11,673 bases of DNA from Azohydromonas lata NBRC 102462 (lineage in GTDB: Bacteria > Pseudomonadota > Gammaproteobacteria > Burkholderiales > Burkholderiaceae_C), in contig CAMCTE010000070.1 of NCBI GenBank assembly GCA_945878385.1, forward strand, positions 1 through 11,673, read 5' to 3'. Of the stretch, positions 7,655 to 11,673 are shown one piece after another (position 1 is the stretch's first letter; the number at the start of each line of letters is the position of its first letter). The notes below the pieces were generated by a model that was not told the DNA's origin, did no database searches, and saw only the letters and a program-made list of their open reading frames with translations. A program made the translations under genes and the position numbers.

Positions 7655-8418
7655 GCCGCGGTCCACCCACCGTCCACCATCAGGGCACTGCCCGTGATCA
7701 TGGCCGCCGCCTCCGACGCGAGGAACACCACCGCCCCCATCACATCCCGAACCGTACCGATGCGACCCAGCGCGATGCGGTCGCGCACGAACTGCGCGAA
7801 GGCAGGGTCTCGCAGCATCGGCTCGGTCATGGCTGTGCGAATGAAGGTCGGACACAGGGTGTTCACGCGAATCCCGTGGGAACCCAATTCCCAAGCCAAG
7901 GCTTTGGTCATGCCTTCCACCGCGTGCTTGGTGGCGCAGTACACGGCCCGCTTGGGGCCGCCCACATGGCCCATCTGGGACGAAATGGTGATGATGGAGC
8001 CGGCCCGTTGATGGGTGATCATGCTGCGGGCAGCCTCACGGGCCAGGAACAAGGCAGCCGTCAGATTCAGCTCCACCACATCCCGCACATCGGTGTCCAC
8101 GGCTTCAGTGATGAGACTGGGCCGGTTGGTGCCTGCGCTGTTGACCAGAATGTCCAGCGGACCGATCTCGCCAATGGCGCGCGCCACCGCATCAGCGTCC
8201 GTCACATCCAGGGGCAGCGCGCTGGCCTGCCCACCCTCGCCCTGAATCTGGCGCACCACCTCGGCCACTTCGGCCGTCGATCGGGCAGCGACAAACACCT
8301 GCGCACCGGCCTGCGCCAAGGCATCGGCACAGGCCGCGCCCAGCCCCCGCCCACCGCCGGCCACCAGCGCCCGCTGGCCGTCCAGTCGGAAACTGGGCAG
8401 CCTGAGCTGCTCGCTCAT
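7651..8418 (-). CDS. SDR-family NAD(P)-dependent oxidoreductase
   Basis: Classical short-chain dehydrogenase/reductase of 255 aa, the normal length. The Rossmann glycine motif is AGGGRGLG (20-27), with NSAG at 93-96, Asn118 in ELNLT, catalytic Ser147 in TISSQMG, and the Tyr160/Lys164 pair in YCATK. All four tetrad residues are present. Arg46 at the end of the second strand (VFVAARS), where NAD-specific enzymes usually have Asp, hints at NADP use, but this is weak evidence. The C-terminus has the usual GSALMVDGGW. It interconverts an alcohol and a ketone, probably a secondary alcohol exposed by or next to the group handled by the HisD-like enzyme encoded before it. ATG at 8418 overlaps that gene's stop as ATGA, and its own stop overlaps the repressor start in the same way. 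Confidence 0.95.
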   Translation of the reverse strand: MSEQLRLPSFRLDGQRALVAGGGRGLGAACADALAQAGAQVFVAARSTAEVAEVVRQIQGEGGQASALPLDVTDADAVARAIGEIGPLDILVNSAGTNRPSLITEAVDTDVRDVVELNLTAALFLAREAARSMITHQRAGSIITISSQMGHVGGPKRAVYCATKHAVEGMTKALAWELGSHGIRVNTLCPTFIRTAMTEPMLRDPAFAQFVRDRIALGRIGTVRDVMGAVVFLASEAAAMITGSALMVDGGWTAA

Positions 8419-9728
8419 TCAGCCGCCACCGGCCGGTACCAGGGCACATCGCGCCGGCCATATCGGCGTACGCGAATATTGGCCTGCTCACCGTGCCCGG
8501 CGAAGTTTTCCATGTGGCAAAGCCGGGAGCAGTAGGCGCCGATTTCAGCGCTGGCTTCATCGGTCAGCACCCGCTGATAGGTGCAGGTCTTGAGGAACTT
8601 GCCCACCCACAGGCCACCGGTGTAGCGCGCGTTGCGGTTGGTCGGCAGGGTGTGATTGGTACCGATGACCTTGTCGCCAAAGCTCACATTGGTGCGAGGC
8701 CCCAGGAACAGTGCGCCGTAGTTCGTCATGCGGTTCAGAAACAGGTCCGGATCGGCCGTCATCACCTGGACATGCTCAAAGGCGAGTTCATCGGCAACCT
8801 GGATCATTTCGTCCACGGTGTCGCACACGATGACCTGACCGTGGTCGCTCCAGGACTTGCGCGCGATCTCTGCGGTGGGCAGCAACTTCAACTGCTGCTC
8901 CACCGCCGCCATCGTGTCGCGGGCCAGCCGCTCGCTGTTGGTCAACAACACCGCTGGCGAAGTGGGCCCGTGCTCAGCCTGACCCAACAGATCGACTGCG
9001 CACAGTTCGCCATCGACCGATTCGTCGGCAATGACCAGCGTTTCCGTCGGCCCCGCGAAGAGGTCGATCCCCACCCGACCATAAAGCTGACGCTTGGCCT
9101 CCGCCACGAATTGATTGCCTGGGCCCACCAGCATGTCCACGGCCCGGATGGAGCCGGTGCCGATGGCCATGGCTGCAACCGCCTGAACCCCACCGAGCAC
9201 CAGGATCTCGTCAGCACCAGCCATGTGCATGGCCGCCACGATGGCCGGGTGCGGCGCGCCCTGGTACGGCGGTGCGGTGGCGATCACACGGGGAACCCCC
9301 GCCACCTTGGCGGTGAGCACGCTCATGTGCGCCGAGGCGATCAAGGGGTACTTGCCCCCCGGGATGTAGCAACCGACATTGTTGACGGGGATGTGCCGAT
9401 GCCCCAGCACCACCCCGGGGCGGGTCTCCACTTCCACATCCTGCAGGCTGCTGCGCTGAACTTCCGCAAAGCGCCGAATCTGCGCTTGCGCGAATCGAAT
9501 GTCCTCGAGTTCGCGCGGAGAGAGTTTGTTCATGGCCGCGCGGATTTCGTCGGCAGAAAGCAGAAATTCCGCCGGGTCCCATTGGTCGAACTTTCGCGAA
9601 TAGGCCCTCACGGCCTCGTCGCCGCGCTGCGCGATGTCCGAGAGGATGGCCTCTACCGTGTGGCGGACCTTGCCATCTTCGGCGGCCAGCGTGGCCGCAT
9701 CCTGGCCCTTCTTTAAGTGGCGAATCAC
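8415..9728 (-). CDS. Histidinol dehydrogenase family protein (HisD-like, catabolic paralogue)
   Basis: Zinc- and NAD-dependent dehydrogenase of 437 aa that in characterised members oxidises a primary alcohol through the aldehyde to the acid. Residues matching E. coli HisD zinc ligands are Gln250, His253, Asp352 and His412, and the catalytic pair is Glu318-His319 with His359 in TNHTLPT; their spacing is conserved throughout. IPGGKYPL (122-129), VGPGNQFV (201-208) and FAGPTET (224-230) mark the nucleotide-binding domains. No other his gene is present and the setting is catabolic, so true histidinol is unlikely. Known relatives with other substrates include HpsN, the sulfopropanediol dehydrogenase. 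The GTG start at 9728 has GGAG 9 nt upstream; no ATG is better placed. First gene of the operon, about 24 nt downstream of an operator-like palindrome. Confidence 0.9.
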   Translation of the reverse strand: MIRHLKKGQDAATLAAEDGKVRHTVEAILSDIAQRGDEAVRAYSRKFDQWDPAEFLLSADEIRAAMNKLSPRELEDIRFAQAQIRRFAEVQRSSLQDVEVETRPGVVLGHRHIPVNNVGCYIPGGKYPLIASAHMSVLTAKVAGVPRVIATAPPYQGAPHPAIVAAMHMAGADEILVLGGVQAVAAMAIGTGSIRAVDMLVGPGNQFVAEAKRQLYGRVGIDLFAGPTETLVIADESVDGELCAVDLLGQAEHGPTSPAVLLTNSERLARDTMAAVEQQLKLLPTAEIARKSWSDHGQVIVCDTVDEMIQVADELAFEHVQVMTADPDLFLNRMTNYGALFLGPRTNVSFGDKVIGTNHTLPTNRNARYTGGLWVGKFLKTCTYQRVLTDEASAEIGAYCSRLCHMENFAGHGEQANIRVRRYGRRDVPWYRPVAAE

Positions 9729-9751
9729 GGTACCCGACTCCGTTTCAATAT

Positions 9752-9765
9752 TGCATACGCATGCA
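9752..9765. promoter_or_regulatory. Putative LacI-family operator O2 (main operon)
   Basis: TGCATACGCATGCA is palindromic at 12 of 14 positions with arms TGCAT/ATGCA and a central CG. It lies 1 nt downstream of the CATAAA box for the leftward operon and 24 nt before the GTG start, so repressor bound here would cover the expected transcription start. Confidence 0.7.
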
Positions 9766-9766
9766 G

Positions 9767-9772
9767 TTTATG
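9767..9772 (-). promoter_or_regulatory. Possible -10 element of the main operon
   Basis: CATAAA on the minus strand followed by C, abutting operator O2; the same CATAAAC abuts O1. This would give a leader of about 30 nt. The expected -35 position (about 17 nt further) has no recognisable hexamer, so the promoter may be weak or may need an activator. Tentative. Confidence 0.3.
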
Positions 9773-9846
9773 GAGTGAGAGACACTTTTCACTTCGCGTA
9801 AACACCAAGTATGAAGCCAAGGGCTGAATCAAAAAGCATGAATCCA

Positions 9847-9875
9847 TTGTTTTTTCGCTTCGTTGTGCCTAGACT
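9847..9875 (+). promoter_or_regulatory. Possible promoter of the divergent SnoaL-like gene
   Basis: TTGTTT (9847-9852) and TAGACT (9870-9875) are separated by exactly 17 nt, matching sigma70 hexamers at 3 and 4 of 6 positions. Transcription would begin near 9882, placing operator O3 at about +27 in the leader, where it could act as a roadblock. The match is modest. Confidence 0.35.
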
Positions 9876-9907
9876 TTGCTGCAGGGCCGCCGCTGGGCCG
9901 TGCAATT

Positions 9908-9921
9908 TGCATACGAATGCA
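9908..9921. promoter_or_regulatory. Putative LacI-family operator O3 (divergent SnoaL-like gene)
   Basis: TGCATACGAATGCA is palindromic at 12 of 14 positions with the same arms and central CG as O1 and O2; it differs from O2 at one base. It lies immediately before the proposed ATG at 9929 and covers the alternative ATG at 9917, so it may affect both transcription and the choice of start. Confidence 0.7.
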
Positions 9922-9928
9922 TAAAGTG

Positions 9929-10942
9929 ATGACCGCTATCGTTACCCCGCTCGGCCGCGCCAAGGCCACCGCCTGGAAGGCACTGCCTGATCTGTTGGGC
10001 CCGCATCCGCTGGAAGCGGCCCGGCGCCACCTGAGTGGCCATACGCAGTGGGTGGTGTCACACCCCATCCACGAACTCATCGGGCCCGACCAGGTGGTCG
10101 AGTCATTCCTGGAGCCCCTCAAGCGGGCCATGCCCGATGTAGAGCAGCGCACCGAGCTGTTTTTTGCAGGCCACTGGGACGGACGGATTGACGGCGGAGC
10201 AGGCACATGGGTGACCTGCACTGGCCACTATCTGGGCACCTTCAAAGAGCCTCTGTGGGGCATTCCACCAACGGGTGAGCCAGCCTGGCTGCGGTTTGGC
10301 GCGTTCTACCGGGTTGAGGATGGCCAAATTGCCGAGGCGCGCATTCTGTTGGATCTGGTGGACTTGGCCCGCCAGGCCGGTTGGCCGCTGCTGCCGCCCT
10401 CATCGGGGCTGGAGTTGTTGGTGCCTGGCCCGCGCAACGCCACGGGCATCCAGTTGAACGGCCCCGAAGACGGCGCTCGCTCGGCTTGCCTGCCGCTTGT
10501 GGAAGCCATGATTGGTGGGCTGGGTCGGTACAACCAAAAAGACCTGCGCAGCATGGGCATGGACCAGTACTGGCGCAGCGACATGATGTGGTACGGGCCC
10601 TGCGGCATCGGAAGTTCTCGGGGTATCGATGGCTTTCAACGGCACCACCAGCAGCCCTTTCTGGTGGCCTTTCCCGACCGCAAGGGCGGGCATCACCGGG
10701 CTCGATTCGGAGAGGGTGACTACGCCGCGTCGACCGGCTGGCCCAGCGTGCGCGCCACCCATGCGGGCCCGTACCTGGGCACGCCGGCCACTCACCGCCC
10801 CATCACCATGCGTGTGATGGATTGGTGGCGCCAGGAAGATGGGCTGCTCGTGGAAAACTGGGTGTTGATCGATCTTCCCCACCTGTTCCTGCAGATGGGA
10901 GTGGACCTGTTGGCAGCCCTGCCGCAAACCGAAAAGCGCTGA
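9929..10942 (+). CDS. Tandem SnoaL/NTF2-like protein, divergent paralogue
   Basis: Protein of about 337 aa, again with two SnoaL-like domains (about 25-152 and 185-330). Corresponding segments include GHYLGTF (99-105) against GPYLGTP (280-286), and RVEDGQIAEARILLDLVDLA (128-147) against RQEDGLLVENWVLIDLPHLF (301-320). The second ending resembles REWVLIDEVAN of the operon's SnoaL protein, supporting common ancestry. The start is uncertain: no clear ribosome site is seen. ATG at 9929 is chosen because it lies just outside operator O3; ATG at 9917 (341 aa) lies inside it, and a TTG further upstream looks unlikely. No signal peptide. It is the only rightward gene of the locus, with its own operator, so it is probably co-induced. 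The reaction is unknown; cyclase, isomerase or dehydratase activity on a pathway intermediate is inferred from the fold. Confidence 0.85.
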   Translation: MTAIVTPLGRAKATAWKALPDLLGPHPLEAARRHLSGHTQWVVSHPIHELIGPDQVVESFLEPLKRAMPDVEQRTELFFAGHWDGRIDGGAGTWVTCTGHYLGTFKEPLWGIPPTGEPAWLRFGAFYRVEDGQIAEARILLDLVDLARQAGWPLLPPSSGLELLVPGPRNATGIQLNGPEDGARSACLPLVEAMIGGLGRYNQKDLRSMGMDQYWRSDMMWYGPCGIGSSRGIDGFQRHHQQPFLVAFPDRKGGHHRARFGEGDYAASTGWPSVRATHAGPYLGTPATHRPITMRVMDWWRQEDGLLVENWVLIDLPHLFLQMGVDLLAALPQTEKR

Positions 10943-10979
10943 CAGCCTTTTGCACAGGCGGCGGCATGAAAGCGGCAGC

Positions 10980-11336
10980 TCAGCTGCCCAGCTCTTCTGT
11001 TGCCGACAGGCTCAGGGCCTGCAGGGCGCAATGCTTCGTCACAGCCCTGACCCTCAAGCGCACATCGCGCCCCGGCCCCACCGTTACGCGGCAGTGGTAC
11101 TCCAGGCTCTCCGCTTCCCCGGGCGTACTGCCCGCGATGGTGCGCGCCCACTGCCGGGCGCCGTCAATCTCCAGGCTCAAGCCCATTTCGCACAGGCGCG
11201 CGCCTTCGGGAATGCGCGCCAACAACTGGGTGTCGATGTCGAACACTCGGGTGCGGTTGAGCGCGCCGGGGATGGTCAGTTGCGCCACATTCGCATCGGT
11301 GATGCGCACCGACCAGGATTCAGGGGCTCGGTTCAT
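10980..11336 (-). CDS. Small hypothetical protein
   Basis: A 118-aa frame convergent with the SnoaL-like gene (37-nt gap), with an ATG at 11336 and no clear ribosome site. I do not recognise a family. The protein has no signal peptide, membrane segment or metal-binding motif. It contains two Cys residues and alternating polar/hydrophobic stretches (WSVRITDANVAQLTIPG near the start, RVTVGPGRDVRLRVRAV near the end) that suggest a beta-rich fold. Base composition matches the neighbours. It reads as a plausible real gene because no longer credible frame competes here, but it lies outside the regulon: no operator-like palindrome precedes it. Confidence 0.6.
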   Translation of the reverse strand: MNRAPESWSVRITDANVAQLTIPGALNRTRVFDIDTQLLARIPEGARLCEMGLSLEIDGARQWARTIAGSTPGEAESLEYHCRVTVGPGRDVRLRVRAVTKHCALQALSLSATEELGS

Positions 11337-11458
11337 GGGTAGTCAAGGCTGTATCGGCGCTGTCATCATGGCTCCACCAGGGCGCCGCTTGGGCGGAAGG
11401 GGCCGCATTCTGGCCTCGGCTGCGCAGGGTGTGGGTGCGGGCTGAAACGATGGCCCTG

Positions 11459-11467
11459 TGTTAAACT
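11459..11467 (+). promoter_or_regulatory. Possible extended -10 promoter for the right-edge gene
   Basis: TGTTAAACT has the TGn extension followed by TAAACT (4 of 6 matches to the -10 consensus). No -35 hexamer is evident upstream, which extended -10 promoters can tolerate. It would give a leader of about 185 nt. Confidence 0.3.
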
Positions 11468-11485
11468 CCAGTAATAGATTCGCGC

Positions 11486-11505
11486 AAGACCTCTCTCCAG
11501 GTCTT
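11486..11505 (+). other. Leader hairpin upstream of the right-edge gene
   Basis: AAGACCT and AGGTCTT are perfectly complementary over 7 bp and enclose the 6-nt loop CTCTCC. No U-run follows, so it is not a standard terminator. Positioned close to the expected 5' end of the leader, it may stabilise the transcript or form part of a regulatory leader. Confidence 0.45.
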
Positions 11506-11659
11506 ACATGCAGCCCCCGCCGGCCACCCCCAGGCCCTTCCTGCGTGCGGCTGGCTCCCGTTGCATCCCGCTGATGGCTCTTGAGTGTTTCTGTCTGCCG
11601 TGGCGCCCGTGTGCGCTTGCGGCCTTACACAGCCCCACACACTCGAGCAAGGAACACAC

Positions 11660-11673
11660 ATGGCAAAGGAAGA
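11660..11673 (+). CDS. infA: Start of a gene cut by the window edge, probably translation initiation factor IF-1
   Basis: ATG at 11660 follows AAGGA by 6 nt and encodes Met-Ala-Lys-Glu-(Glu or Asp) before the window ends. Bacterial IF-1 proteins typically begin MAKEE, and the long structured leader suits a translation-factor gene. Only 14 nt are visible, so the assignment is a guess from the N-terminus; the existence of a gene here is better supported than its identity. Confidence 0.4.

Larger units (their letters stand above)
9729..9928. promoter_or_regulatory. Divergent control region with two operators
   Basis: This 200-nt region separates the leftward operon from the rightward SnoaL-like gene. 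It holds one operator-like palindrome at each end, about 142 bp apart, and its middle part (about 9780-9865) is clearly more A/T-rich than the flanking genes, as expected for promoters. A 5-bp inverted repeat AGTGA/TCACT (9774-9778, 9789-9793) lies just behind the left promoter. The 142-bp spacing is compatible with looping between two dimers, which is speculative. Confidence 0.6.
11337..11659. other. Non-coding stretch between the small protein and the right-edge gene
   Basis: 323 nt without a convincing gene. It holds a possible extended -10 promoter (11459-11467), a perfect 7-bp hairpin (11486-11505) and about 150 nt of C-rich leader ending at a ribosome site (AAGGA, 11649-11653). An open frame on the minus strand (11661-11461) has no coding character and is ignored. 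The left part (about 11337-11450) must contain any promoter of the minus-strand small gene; none was recognised. Confidence 0.5.

Noticed and set aside
5376..7894. Upstream-extended starts for the SnoaL-like gene (to 6633) and the repressor (to 7894)
   Set aside because: The extensions run inside the preceding genes in another frame, have no family similarity, and better starts with a ribosome site or ATGA overlap exist.
8493..9716. Long + strand open frame (407 codons) opposite the HisD-like gene
   Set aside because: It is the antisense shadow of a gene with an intact family active site; the frame stays open because of high G+C and has no recognisable protein motifs.
8415..9728. Role in histidine biosynthesis
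   Set aside because: No other his gene is nearby, the gene heads an operator-controlled operon with catabolic partners, and known relatives such as HpsN act on other alcohols.
9774..9793. AGTGA/TCACT inverted repeat as a second regulator site
   Set aside because: Only 5 bp arms, a single occurrence in the window and no known matching motif; too weak to call.
1..11673. CRISPR arrays, insertion sequences, tRNA or rRNA genes, prophage or defence genes
   Set aside because: No regularly spaced repeats, transposase motifs, terminal inverted repeats, or tRNA- or rRNA-like sequence were seen on either strand.

Overview
The window looks like chromosomal DNA of a betaproteobacterium, most likely a Burkholderiales/Comamonadaceae-type organism. 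This rests on high G+C, ATG/GTG starts with modest GGAG-type ribosome sites, an outer-membrane TonB-dependent receptor, and a right edge opening what looks like an infA (IF-1) frame. The lineage is an inference from style and gene content, not from a marker gene.

Nearly all of it (about 22-10942) is one catabolic-looking locus. Seven genes run leftward as a tight operon: histidinol-dehydrogenase-like enzyme (9728-8415), SDR oxidoreductase (8418-7651), LacI-family repressor (7654-6578), tandem SnoaL/NTF2-like protein (6564-5578), alpha/beta hydrolase (5566-4826), bicupin (4829-3696) and HpcH/HpaI class II aldolase (3672-2854). Three junctions are 4-nt ATGA overlaps and the other gaps are 11-23 nt. 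Downstream on the same strand, after 159 nt, lies a TonB-dependent receptor (2694-22) with its own control region. A second tandem SnoaL-like gene (9929-10942) diverges from the operon across a 200-nt region.

The main observation is a 14-bp palindrome of consensus TGCATACGCATGCA with a central CG, the usual architecture of a LacI-family operator. It occurs three times, once before each transcription unit (2780-2793, 9752-9765, 9908-9921). The repressor is encoded inside the operon, so the parsimonious model is an autoregulated, substrate-induced regulon of nine genes in three units.

In the inferred scheme, the receptor brings a scarce or bulky substrate across the outer membrane. In the cytoplasm, the HisD-like enzyme and the SDR oxidise alcohol groups, the hydrolase cleaves an ester or C-C bond, the SnoaL-like and bicupin proteins isomerise or otherwise process intermediates, and the HpaI-type aldolase releases pyruvate (or a related 2-oxoacid) plus an aldehyde. 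The substrate cannot be named from sequence. No glycoside hydrolase, polysaccharide lyase, sulfonate gene, ring hydroxylase or inner-membrane permease is present here.

The right end (10943-11673) is ordinary: a short convergent gap, a small unrecognised protein on the minus strand (11336-10980), and a 323-nt non-coding stretch with a possible promoter, a 7-bp perfect hairpin and the start of a rightward frame, probably infA.
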